Shown piece after piece: positions 45,380 to 55,374 of a stretch of DNA of 64,000 bases. The stretch spans positions 26,829,339 to 26,893,338 of the forward strand of contig CM049316.1 of assembly GCA_026874595.1 (NCBI GenBank). Reading direction: 5' to 3'. Under the pieces are notes generated by a model, which ran no database searches, had not been told where the DNA came from, and saw only the letters and a list, made by a program, of their open reading frames with translations. Position 1 is the stretch's first letter. Each line of letters begins with the position of its first letter. Both the position numbers and the translations under genes were made by a program. Source of the stretch: Sipunculus nudus. Lineage: Eukaryota > Annelida > Sipuncula > Golfingiida > Sipunculidae.

Positions 45380-45413
45380 GGGGTTTCGCCTATCCGGACA
45401 ACCCTGGATAGGC
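45377..45413 (+). promoter_or_regulatory. Element B gag-pol TAG with downstream stem-loop, candidate readthrough signal
   Basis: TAG 45377-45379, then the 8-nt spacer GGGGTTTC, then GCCTATCC (45388-45395) able to pair perfectly with GGATAGGC (45406-45413) around a 10-nt loop. The 36 codons between TAG and 45488 are open, in the same frame as gag and pol. In gammaretroviruses a UAG followed by G and, after 8 nt, a pseudoknot directs Gag-Pol readthrough (established); the similarity here is observed, the function inferred. Bases GGGTT of the spacer could also pair with AACCC in the loop. Confidence 0.6.
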
Positions 45414-48400
45414 ATGACAACAAGTATGACCCGCTAGCTGTCAGATTAGGATTTGTTTCACTGGCCCAACCTGTTCATGATAGTTTTGTGAACTTTACAA
45501 TTTTATATGTGCAATGTAGGTCTCTAGTAGATACTGGTGCTTCCATCTCTTGCATTAGTGAAAATCTTTTACAGAAAGTCAGACCAAAAGGTCAGTTTCC
45601 CCTGGTCCCATCTAAGTTTTCTAAAATCATTGGAGTTGGAGGGGAGGATCATAATATACTTGGAACTGCACTCATAGAATTCAAAATTGAAAATGCTCTG
45701 TTTAGCCAGGAATTTCAAGTATTGGCACAATTACACCAACCCATGATCTTAGGCATGGATTTTCTCCAAGACTACAGTGCAAGTGTGGACGTTGCCAACA
45801 AAATTCTTGTTGTCAAAAATTCAAAACAATATGTATCCACTTCTCTTTGTGGTCCACCTGTAAATGCAGCTGTACTTAGAACTTGCAGTACATGTATAAT
45901 CCCAGAACTGTCAGAGATTATTGTACCAGTCTCAACAGGTGAGGAGCTCTGTGGCAACTTTCTAACTGAGCCATTACCTAGCCTTTCCACAAAATTCAAC
46001 ATAGGGGCAGCAGTATGTCTGGTTTCACCAAAACAGAGAAAAACTATTATGAGGCTAATTAACCCAACTGCAGAACCCATTACAATACCCAAGGGTACAG
46101 CGATAGGTAGGGCTCACAGGGAAGATTACACAACAGTGTACACATTGGAATCTGGCTCCCATAGTACCCAAAACCAGCAGGACCCTGTCCATATTCCACA
46201 AACACAGGACTGTAGGAATGTAATAAATGAACTTAATATTGACCTGACCAAATCAGACTTAACTGAAACTGAAAAGCACAAGTTGTCAGAGTTGATATGT
46301 GAATATAGAGATATTTTTGCTGCCAATATCTCAGAGCTAGGATTAACTGACCAGAATTGTCACAAAATAGAAACGGGTGATGCTCCCCCACAAAGACAAA
46401 GGTTTTATAGGACCAATCCCCAGATAAAAAGGGAAATTGAGAAGCAAGTCACAGAAATGTTAGAAAATGACATAATTGAACCATCAGTAAGCCCCTGGGC
46501 TAGTCCTGTAGTCATGGTCAAGAAAAAGACAGGAGAGTATAGGTTTGCAGTTGACTATAGGAAACTCAATTCAGTGACAAAACCTACCAGTTATCCCCTT
46601 CCCAGACTTGATGACATTATAGACACAATAGGAGAAGCAAATACAAAGTATCTCAGTGTTCTAGACTTAGCCAGTGGGTTTTGGCAAGTGCCATTAGACC
46701 CTGAAACCGGCCACAAAACATCATTTGTAACCCATTTTGGTCAATTTCAGTGGAAAAGATTACCATTTGGCTTAGTAGTACCAATAACATTTAAGACTAC
46801 CATGAACAAAATCCTCCAAGGTCTCAATTGGAAAATAGTTCTGGTATACGTTGATGACTTATGTGTAATCAGTGAGGATTTTACTAGCCATCTGCAGAAC
46901 CTGAGCCTTGTATTTGACAGGCTAAGAGCAGCTAAGATGAAGCTGAAACCCTCAAAATGCCAATTTGGAACTTAAAAAGTTTTGTATCTGGGTCATATAA
47001 TATCAAAACAAGGGGTTGAAGTTGATCCTAACAAAACAAAAATCATTGATGATTTTCCTGTTCCCAAGAATGCAAAACAAGTGAAGAGCTTCCTGGGGCT
47101 TGCAAACTACTATCGTAAATTTGTAAAAGATTATGCAAAGAAAGCATCCCTGCTCAACAAACTCCTCAAAAAGGACACAAAATTTGTCCGGACTACAGAG
47201 TGTGAAGTTGCATTTAAAAACCTTAAGCACGCCTAAGTCAAGCCACCAATACTCATTTTCCAAAACTTTTCCATAGAATTCATTCTTACAACTGATGCAA
47301 GCCTTGAAGGCATTTCATACCTCTTAGGACAAGTCAATGAAGGGAGAGAATCTGTGATTTCCTATGGCAGAAGAGGTCTAAGGCCAAATGAGAAAAATTT
47401 CACCATTACTGAACTGGAATGCCTAGCTGTAGTAGAAGGAGTTAAGGCCTATCATTCATACCTTGCTAATTCCCACTTCACTATTGTCACTGACCATGCA
47501 GCTTTAAAATATCTGATGTCTATGAAAATCTCAACAGGCAGACTAGCCAGATGGGCAATAGCATTACAAGGGTACTGTTACACTGTAGTTCACAGGCCTG
47601 GAAGGGCTAACTCAGCAGCCAATGCCATCTCCAGAATAACACATGATGCTGATTCAATTAAAACATCATATGTTGAGAACAGTGATGATGATAATGATGA
47701 TGAGGGCTTGCCTGGAATATTTGCAATAGACCCTGATATCCCAAACTGGCAGCCAGAGTCACCATATGAAAATCAGCCAATCCAAATCACACTTGAATAC
47801 CAGAATGATTGTTTATCTACCCCCTGCCAGGTGGCCCTTGGTGATGTAATACCAGATCCAGGAGCCTCCAACCCAGCCCCGCAAAGTCAGTCTACTCAAT
47901 CTGACCATATACAGATGTCATTAATTAATGATCTAGATGTAACAGGTGTCATTACAGCACAGCAGGAATGTCCAGAAATAGGTCCAATGTTTAAATATCT
48001 GAACACTGGGGAGCTCCCAGAAGATGAAACTTTGGCTAGGAAAGTAACCTTGGAATCAGTTCAATATGGCCTCAGAGATAATATGTAATATACCACATTT
48101 ATCAGCCCCGATCAAGAGGTAAAACTCCCGAAGACAGACTGATACATCAGCTGGTGCTCCCAAAATCTCATAGAGCTCTAATACTTCAACAGTACCATGA
48201 TTCCTTAGCAGGTGGTGCTCATCAGAGCTTTGACAGAACATATGCTTCTATCAGACTTCGCTACTTCTGGCCAAAAATGTACCAGGAGATTCATGAATAT
48301 GTAAAGACATGTCAGGCATGTCAAAGAGCCAAAAGGCATCATAATCATAAACTTGCTCCTTTAGTTCCCCTTCCTGTAACAGGTGTGTTAGAGGCCTGGC

Positions 48401-49574
48401 ACATGGACATCCTCAGTCCACTCACAACCACTACTGATGGGTACAAGTATATCCTCCTTGTTGTTGGTGCGAAGCTTTTCCTATCAAAAACCAACAGGCT
48501 GATACAATAGCCTGGGTGCTGTTCACTCAAGTGTTTAGTAGATTTGGAGCACCAAAAATACTTGTAAGTGATCGTGGCCGCAATTTCATGTCTCAACTTG
48601 TCAGTAGTCTCTGTGAAATTTTCAGCATAAAACGTCACCATACATCTAGCTACCATCCTCAGACAAATTCTACATGTGAAAAACTTAATAGCTCCATTGC
48701 CCAGACTCTCAGAGCTTATTGCAATGACAAACAATCGGATTGGCCCAAATATTTACCTGGTATGCTCATGGCGTACAGAAGTACTCCGGCCATTAGAAGC
48801 ACACAACTGAGTCCTTACTTCCTGCTATTCGGCAGAGAGATGCTGAGGCCGATAGATACAGGCTTTATCCCTAAAGACTCCTTACCAGAAAGAACCAAAA
48901 ACTACCTCACCAAGATTCTTAAAAATCTTGAGATGGGAGAAGAACTGGCTAAAGAAAACATTAAAGCTAGCCAAGCTACTTACAAAAACTCCTATGATAC
49001 AAAGTCCAAACAGCCTACATTTCAACCTGGTGACCGTGTATGGTTACATTCCCCAAAGGTCCCTAAAGGCTTGTCCTCAAAATTACAAAGGAAATGGACT
49101 GGTCCATATAACATAACAGAGACAGGCCCAAACTTTACATATAGAATTCGGCATTGCAACACAAATAAGGAACATAGTTCCTTAGTACATGCCAACAGAC
49201 TTAAACCTTACTATGATGATGATGAAAGACCTTATGAGATGTCCCAAATGTCCATGTCTGATGATACAGACAAAACAGAAATTAATATGGACAATGATGA
49301 GAATAATATAGACAATGACACACAGCCCAATGATGACAAAACTAACCACAAGGTTGATCAGCCCATACAGTATGATGAAGTGGACAAATTACTTAGTACT
49401 GCCATGATAAGAGGCAAGAGACAATACCATGTTAAATGGAAAAGTGACAGTAAAACTACTTGGGAGCCAGAGGAAAATATTCCCCAAAATCTTAAACGTG
49501 AATATCATATTACACGTACTCTGAAGGGCAAAAGAAGGAAAGGCAGGAGAGGAAAAAAGTTAGCATTTAAGTAA
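45380..49574 (+). pseudogene. pol: Element B Pol, degenerate (PR-RT-RH-IN-chromodomain)
   Basis: Domains in order: protease (DTGA, ILGMDFLQ), reverse transcriptase (LSVLDLASGFW, YVDD near 46850), RNase H (TTDAS, LECLAVVEG, TDHAAL), integrase zinc region (YHDSLAGGAH ... CQACQ), integrase Asp (HMDIL), Asp (SDRGRNF) and Glu (TCEKLN) with DDX35E spacing, GPY/F-like WTGPYNI, and a C-terminal chromodomain-like QYHVKWKSDSKTTWEP. Defects: TAA at 46973-46975, TAA at 47234-47236, a frame change at about 48085-48095, and a small deletion with frame change at about 48468-48475 that removes residues after the first integrase Asp. Not functional as it stands. Confidence 0.88.
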
Positions 49575-50440
49575 CAATATAACTTCATTTTACTCTATGC
49601 CACCCCTAGGATACTGCAACTTGCAGAATATGTATATATTATACATAGCATTATCTGTTGCAAAATAAAAAAAAAATGTATATAAATAAAAATCATTTGA
49701 AGAACAAACAAACAAATGAAAAAAAAAAAAAACTTTAGTGTCTATCAATACAGAACCTGCTATTGGCAAACAGAATTATTCCAGTAACTTATGAGAGGTG
49801 TCAAACAGAACTTGAGCAATATACTTCCACCTGTCTATTCATTCTTTTTGATCATATTTGCTCGAGGGTTTCAAGTTTTTCATTACCTTAACCAAGTTTC
49901 TATTTTTCAAGAATCATATTGCTATTTTTTTTATAGTTTGTGCCCAGATCTCATTTTTGTTCCGTGAGTGTTGTCTCAGCTGGGGATGTCAATGTATTCA
50001 CATTCCATGTCTCTTGTCTCAGTGGTCTGATATTCACATAATGCACCATCTATAGTAAGACTTCCTCCTTCCTCATAAATTTGATGGATTTAGACATGAT
50101 TGATCTAATCTCTGGGAGAGGTACCTTTGGCCATAAACCTGTGGTCAGTCCTCATAATCTTGATGAGTAGGCAAAATGGGCATTATCACAACCCAGCATA
50201 TCTATGGGGCTTTCACTGGTGCATTTTCAGGTTAATATCTGACAGGGAAGTAAACCTGTCAGAAAGGAGTTCCCTGACGCACCTTCATCTATATTTTGTG
50301 TTTGTTCATTAGTAAATTCAGGTTAATATCCGACAGGGAAGGAAACCTGTCAGAAAGGAGTTCCCTGAGGCACCTTTATCTATATTTTGTGTTTGTTCAT
50401 TAGTAAATTCAGGATAATACACCTCAAGATTGTGTCTATA
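49575..50440 (+). other. Element B 3' tail with 91-bp tandem repeat
   Basis: A-rich tracts at 49664-49735 precede unique sequence. At 50226-50412 a 91-bp unit (starting TTCAGGTTAATATC, with AGGAGTTCCCTGA) occurs twice plus the start of a third. No 3' LTR or polypurine tract was recognised; R sequence resumes at about 50440-50455, so the 3' end of B was lost. Confidence 0.55.
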
Positions 50441-51608
50441 TCTTTAAATAGGTTGAGAAACTGCCAACTGTTTCAGATTTTTCAACAGATCAAGAGTTCA
50501 TTCAGTGCAGCCAGATTTAGGTCAAGAGTTCAATCAGTGCGGCCAAGCACAAGGTATGTGATCAGCTCATGGGTGACGTGATCACCTCATGGGCAACATG
50601 TGAACACCTCATGGGCACTATGTGATCACCTCATGGGTGTTATGCCCCTCAGGGCAGGGCCCCTGCATTAGCTTATGCAATCCTGTGGATACTATTTCAG
50701 ACTTGGCAACAGGCTAGAGGTCAGTCTCGATCTATTTATAGCTTTGGCAGACTGCCAACTGTATCAGATTAGGCAACAGTTCAAGAGTTCACTCAGTGCA
50801 GCCAGGTATGGGTCAGGAGTTCACTCAGTGCAGTAGCTGCATTCTATTTATAGTGTTAGCAGACTACCCACTTCATCAGATTTGGCACCAAAGTTCAGCC
50901 TGGATCTATTTATAGCTTTGGCAGACTGCCAACTGTGTCAGATTATGCAACAGGTCAAAAGTTCACTCAGTCTAGCCAGGTGCAGGTCATGAGTTCACTC
51001 AGTGCAGTAGCCTTAGCCAGCAAATTTGTCACAGTTCTCTCGGGGCAACTGCCTTTCTCACCTAAGCCTGGTTAGCCCCATGCATCAGACTCAAGGTAAA
51101 TTTGATGAATTGGCCTGATATTTTGACCTGTCTGTGGCTTTCTCGTTCACAAGACAGGTGTCCTCACCTACAATGACTTTTGCACAGTGTATGTGCCTGC
51201 TTATTTCTACAGAGGAATTTGATATATCAGCCTGAAATTGGGCATATATATACATATCGAATAGCTTTGTCATATACAAGATTGGTGGTGCCACTTACTA
51301 CAATTTTTGCACATTGTGTGTCCCTGCTTATTTTCCGGAGGGGTTTGATATATCAGTCTGAAATTGGGCATATGTATATGTCTCTGATAGCTTTGTTGTA
51401 TACAAGACTGGTGGTGCCAGCTACAATCATTTTTGTGTTGTGTGCACCCATGCCAGAATTTCAGCAGTGATGTTTGTGTAGTTGTTTCTTATTCAAAATG
51501 TTTAGAATTTGCATAGTTCATATACATGAGAAGTAATGGTCCAGCATTGAAGCATTATACCTGGTGTATTTCCCAATGCACTGGTTCGCATGAGGCCTGT
51601 AGGCCTTG
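50441..51608 (-). repeat. 5' terminal part of the inverted R block
   Basis: Reverse-orientation R text ending in GGCCTTG at 51608. Contains GAGTTCACTCAGTGCAGCC units (about 30-32 bp apart where adjacent) at 50480-51010, TGATCACCTCATGGG units at 50555-50640, and GACTGGTGGTGCCA blocks at about 51280 and 51405. No coding. Confidence 0.7.
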
Positions 51609-52459
51609 TTTGAATTCAATTTCCTAGTACAAGTCACGACTTCTGCAACAACTTTTAAGGTAATTAATGTGTGAGATTTAAGAATTTGGCCCAGTGGTTT
51701 TTGAGAAGAAGATCTTTGTAGCCACTGAGCTAAAATGGGCTGTTATGGCATATGACTAAATTCGTCTTCCCATAACTCAGCCAAAAGTCACTGAACTGAG
51801 ACCATTTGAACAAACTTCAGAAAGCACTACCCTAGGATCATTTCTGTGCAATATTACACAATTCGGCCATATGGTTTCAGAGAAGAAGTTTTTTGGAGCC
51901 ATCAGTATGATACGGGCACTGAAGACCCCCATACAAAAAAGGCCGCTGCAGGTAGCGCCACCAATACCTCAATTTCAGATATGACTCATGTGACCAACAT
52001 TGGCATAAAATTTGGTGATGATAGCTTCAGCTGTTTCTGAGATTGTAATTTTAGTATGCTTTTTTGGACAACTTCCTGTAACTCGGCCAAAAATCACCGA
52101 ACTTAATCCATTCCAACAAACTTGAGAGGGATTGTTCCAGGAATCATTTCTGTGAAATACTGGAAAATTTGGCTGAACATTTTCGGAGAAGAAGATTTTT
52201 AAAGCTTTTTTAGCTTTTTCCCTATAAAATCTAAGAAAATGCAGTTAGCCAAAAAAAGCAAAATCCGATATAGTTTTTTAGATAACTAATTTTTTTTGCA
52301 TTAAATTTCGTGATGCTAACTCTTGCCATTTTCAAGATAGTATGGGTTAACATAGAGAGGACAGACGACGGACGACGCCACACCATCGCATAAGCTCACA
52401 GGTTCGCTAAAAAAGGTTCAAATAGACCTAACACATTTGTTAGGGTGGGTTAATTGAAA

Positions 52460-52463
52460 GGTT

Positions 52464-52505
<42 letters not shown>
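52460..52505. repeat. (TA)n microsatellite in D2
   Basis: About 20 TA repeats, homologous in position to the block at 19316-19346 in D1. The Tigger-like element is inserted at its right end. Confidence 0.85.
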
Positions 52506-52508
<3 letters not shown>

Positions 52509-53711
52509 TGAAACCTCGTTGTGTCGAACTCGGTTAAGTCGAATTCCCACATATGTCGAAGTCGAACGTGAGGTCCCTGCAAAAAATAGTTAAAACCTTA
52601 CTAATTTAACTCTGCTTGTGTCGAAGTCAGATGTGTCGAAAAACTGGATGTGTCGAGGTGTTTTGTTGGTCCCTAGCTAGTATTTCTATCGCTTAACTTG
52701 AAGTCATAATTGGCTAACAGTTGTACAGGGCCCTTCAATCATGATTGGGCCGTGATGAGCAGTCATAATTATCAAGCTTGATGGCTCTGTCGACTCAAGG
52801 ACATGCCACTTTTGTGTTTGGTCAACAGTTGTGCACGGTCCAACAATCATACCTATGGCTGCAGTGACTAGTTACATAATCAATAATACTGCGATCTTAC
52901 TCATCAAGCGCGATTGCTGATATACCAAGTCCGTTGTTTTCTGGTTTGGCCAGTTAGTCACTCATTATCACGCCTTTCTTCTCTCTCCGAAAAAAGCATC
53001 AATGAGTAGTTATTGATAAACCAAACATCATCCAATCCTTACCTTTGATGTGTCTAGGATAAATATACCGGACTCTGTATAAATGGAGGAAGATGTGATC
53101 TATATCAGACTGACTCTCATTTACCATAGAGTACATTATACAGTATTACTGCTTCTCTCCCATATTGTTCGTGTCATGTTTGCAATGGCGTCGCGGCCTG
53201 CTAAGCGTAAGCTCGATGTAAAGACCATTGAGCAGAAGTAAGAAGGTGGCAAAGACCAAGGCAAAGATTGCAAAGGACTTCAACATCCATGCCAACACGC
53301 TGTGTACAAGGATCAACAATGCTGAGAAGATCAAGGTTACTGCCTGTTTAAAGAAGATCTGATGTGTTGAACTGAAAATGATCTGAGCAAAATCATTTAT
53401 TGATTTGTGTGCTTTTATACACGTACATGTTTGTGCTCTTATTCCAATTTCTTGATTAACCTTATCCTACTTTTGGTGGTACTTATGTGTTTTTATTATT
53501 ATTAATGAAAAAATGTACATAAAATCTGTGTTTTCTTTCACGAAATCATTTGTGAAACCTAAATAACATAGGCCCTATACACGTGCAGTATTTATTGATG
53601 ATAATTGAGGCCGAAGAGGTTTAATATAATGAACATTGGTTGTCTCGAACTCCGGTTGTGTCGAAGTAAATTCACCAGTCCCTTCGACTTCGACACAACG
53701 AGGTTTCACTG
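52506..53711 (+). mobile_element. Tigger/pogo-like deletion derivative (1.2 kb)
   Basis: Inverted ends AGTGAAACCTCGTTGTGTCGAA (left) and TTCGACACAACGAGGTTTCACT (right), in a TA-rich target, consistent with Tc1/mariner TA insertion; the outermost left base differs from the right. Inside lies only a remnant of a CENP-B/Tigger N-terminal domain and no DDE region. GTCGAA motifs recur near both ends. Confidence 0.75.
53185..53350 (+). pseudogene. Remnant of a Tigger/CENP-B type HTH domain
   Basis: ATG opens an 18-codon frame (MASRPAKRKLDVKTIEQK) ended by TAA at 53239. In a shifted frame, KAKIAKDFNIHANTLCTRI and NNAEKIK continue the pattern of the CENP-B-like psq DNA-binding helix-turn-helix. The rest of the transposase is deleted. 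Confidence 0.65.
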
Positions 53712-53777
53712 TATATGTGTGTGTTTTTTATATATATATACATAATTATATGATGCTGTGTGTGACTTATCGTATAT

Positions 53778-53778
53778 T

Positions 53779-53832
<54 letters not shown>
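53778..53832. repeat. (TA)n microsatellite in D2
   Basis: About 27 TA repeats, followed by AAATTATATATAAATGATGC where the D segment resumes. A run of 11 G follows at about 53860-53872. Confidence 0.85.
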
Positions 53833-53835
<3 letters not shown>

Positions 53836-55123
53836 TATATATATAAATGATGCTAAGACAGGGGGGGGGGGCATGGTTTGGATTTTTTAATTCATTGTCT
53901 GTAGCCCTAATAGGCCTATTAATTGACATTTCCTTTAATATAGACCTAACTTTGAGGCCAATGGCTCATACAAAATGTTTAGAGGATATTAAATATATTT
54001 AAATAAAGTTATTAGAATGTATATAGGACTGGAAAAATAATGGGGGAAACATGCCTATGTGATGCGTATAGGTTATCCTGCGCAATATATTATTACTAGG
54101 GAGAGGGTTGGGCAGCCTTACATATCAGCAATGAACTTCATCATTCATGAAAATGATCATCACTCGGTCAAGTACGGGTCAAGGGCCTGCAGGGCCGGCT
54201 CCAGGACTCCTTCAACAGAACATTGGTTTTGATGAGAACTGATCCATGGAATTTGGAAAGTTCAAGAAAACACACTTTGAAAAAGCTTTAAATTTCTTAA
54301 TGCAAGTCATATTAGAGTATACAACAAGCCCATGGTTTTTTCATGTTTGTAGGCTGATAACTTCCTCCCAAAACCCAGCCAGCTCACATCAGCACACATC
54401 AGTGAAATCTGATTTTTTTCATGTATTTTGGTGTTGTAAGGTTTAATTGTATTTAAACATGGAAATAACAAGCTAAGAATGCTGAAACTAGTAAAAGTGA
54501 TAAGATTACCAAGTGCAATATGATCTGATCTGTAATATACTAATACCATTACATGTATCAGTAATAGATTGAATACAGTACTGTCAGGATAAAGAACTCT
54601 AGACTCAAGGTTAAACTTTAGTTGACCATATAGCGTAAGGCAGATTGATTTATTATTTTCCAAATTCTTTATTATTGTAATGAGCTTCAAGTATGATATG
54701 AAATATTGCACAAAAGAATGTTGAAAGCTGTAACATTTATGGGTAAATCAACCATTCAAGAAATTAGGAAAGGAAGATACCTGAATCAAGAAACTGATAA
54801 AAAGGTCCTCTGAATCAAATACTCACTTAACATGAAAAATATTGAAACTAGAGACTTTTTTCCCCAAGTATATAACTTTCATTAAATAAGATTCAATTGT
54901 ATACCCCAAATTAGATCTGAATTTTGTACATTTTTTAAGTTTTTAGCATAAAAATAAAATCAGTACCTTAAATTTTGCCCAACTTTGACCATGGCACTTT
55001 TTTTCCTGTGAGTACTGTTGATTTAATTTTCACAGCATGTAAACATAAGTAGTTAATCTGTTTAAATCTGAAATTTGAAAATAAAAGCTTGAAAATAAGG
55101 CTAGTTATTAATTTTTTTTTTAG

Positions 55124-55374
55124 GCTCTATTGTAGTCACTTGCTTTGGCAACATGCAGGTTGGCCACTCCTGGTCACTGGAAGTCAGCTATGCCAGGGTT
55201 CCCAATTTGTTACAGTCACTGGGGGAGATCCCCTGCTGTGACATGCGTACAGTTATTCTCATATCACCACCCTGTACTGAACACCCCCCCCCCCCAGCAA
55301 ACCCAACCCACCAAGTGTTATGCAGTAATTGTTATTGTTTTCACTGTATCTCCTTAATTGTGATGCTGTTTTAA
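55124..55374 (+). CDS. Weak exon candidate, function unknown
   Basis: A strong polypyrimidine acceptor (nine T then TAG) at 55123 precedes a frame open to a TAA, reading SIVVTCFGNMQVGHSWSLEV and onward with mixed hydrophobic and cysteine residues for about 50 residues before becoming proline-rich low complexity. It is GC-richer than the flanks. No family recognised, no upstream partner exon found; it may be noncoding. Confidence 0.2.

Larger units (their letters stand above)
39013..50440 (+). mobile_element. Element B: degenerate Ty3/gypsy retrotransposon with chromodomain
   Basis: 5' LTR, primer site, gag, in-frame TAG, pol with chromodomain, and a 3' tail; no 3' LTR was found before R sequence resumes at about 50440. 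Gag is split by R copy 2 and DT2. Pol has two nonsense codons and two frame changes. It is the same broad chromodomain group as A but clearly distinct in sequence. The left boundary is within a few bases (TGGTAGAGC at about 39014 or TGTTTATAC at about 39026 could start the LTR). Confidence 0.85.
31989..51608 (-). mobile_element. Inverted R block inserted in DT1, host of element B
   Basis: Begins with TAGCGAACCT (reverse complement of the R 3' end) after TTTT, and ends with GGCCTTG (reverse complement of the R 5' end) before TTT, so both R termini face DT1 sequence. Its own R-type DNA comes to about 6.2 kb after removing the hAT-like element and element B, more than twice a simple R copy. It is therefore composite: a second R end lies at 33262, and an array-type unit at 36.5-39.0 kb. 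Direct sub-repeats include GAGTTCACTCAGTGCAGCC units and CTCTGTGG(C/G)TATATAAAGAC. Confidence 0.65.
30222..51660 (+). mobile_element. DT1: TA-flanked DNA transposon, split by the inverted R block
   Basis: Left part 30222-31988 and right part 51609-51660 together match DT2 in reverse orientation. The left terminus is CCGTAAAAGTCGTTGCAGA; the right terminus ends in the complementary text with changes (CTGCAACAACTTTTAAGG). It is flanked by TA on both sides (30220-30221, 51661-51662), and the R text continues across it (AGGATA then ATTAATGTG), as in uninterrupted R copies at about 41680 and 41860. No transposase frame. TA duplication and TIRs suggest a Tc1/mariner/pogo-type source; this is inference. 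Confidence 0.75.
28441..52409 (+). mobile_element. R copy 1 (forward), split by DT1
   Basis: Left part 28441-30221, right part 51663-52409, about 2.53 kb when the insertion is removed, close to the 2587 bp of the intact copy at 40025. It starts CAAGGCC(T/G)ACAGGC with GCGAACCTGTG just inside, and ends CACAGGTTCGCTA, giving an 11-bp inverted repeat. It is flanked by AAGA on the left and AAAA on the right. The body is made of related sub-repeats of about 100-200 bp (a CCATTTGAACAAACTT motif, CTCAGCCAAAAATCA, GGCCAAATTGTT on the opposite sense). No open frame of useful length: non-autonomous, family unrecognised. Confidence 0.7.
28204..53990 (+). repeat. D2: second copy of the duplicated host segment, split by the R nest and a Tigger-like element
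   Basis: D2 is 28204-28440, 52410-52505 and 53712 to about 53990. The uninterrupted D1 text near 19240-19290 (a GATAAAAAAAAG run, then GACCTAACACATT) is the empty site for the R insertion that begins at 28441. The (TA)n block of D2 holds the Tigger-like insertion. The ends of D2 keep GGCATGGTTTGGATTTTTT and AACTTTGAGGCCAATGGCT. Confidence 0.7.

Noticed and set aside
49575-50440. 3' LTR of element B
   Set aside because: Compared by eye with the 5' LTR landmarks (hairpins, AATAAAGGATTG, GTGACAATAACA); none is present.
30222-51660. One giant 21-kb transposon with its own cargo genes
   Set aside because: Internal junctions match separate elements with their own ends and target duplications; nesting explains the block. 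Only a note on possible mobilisation was kept.
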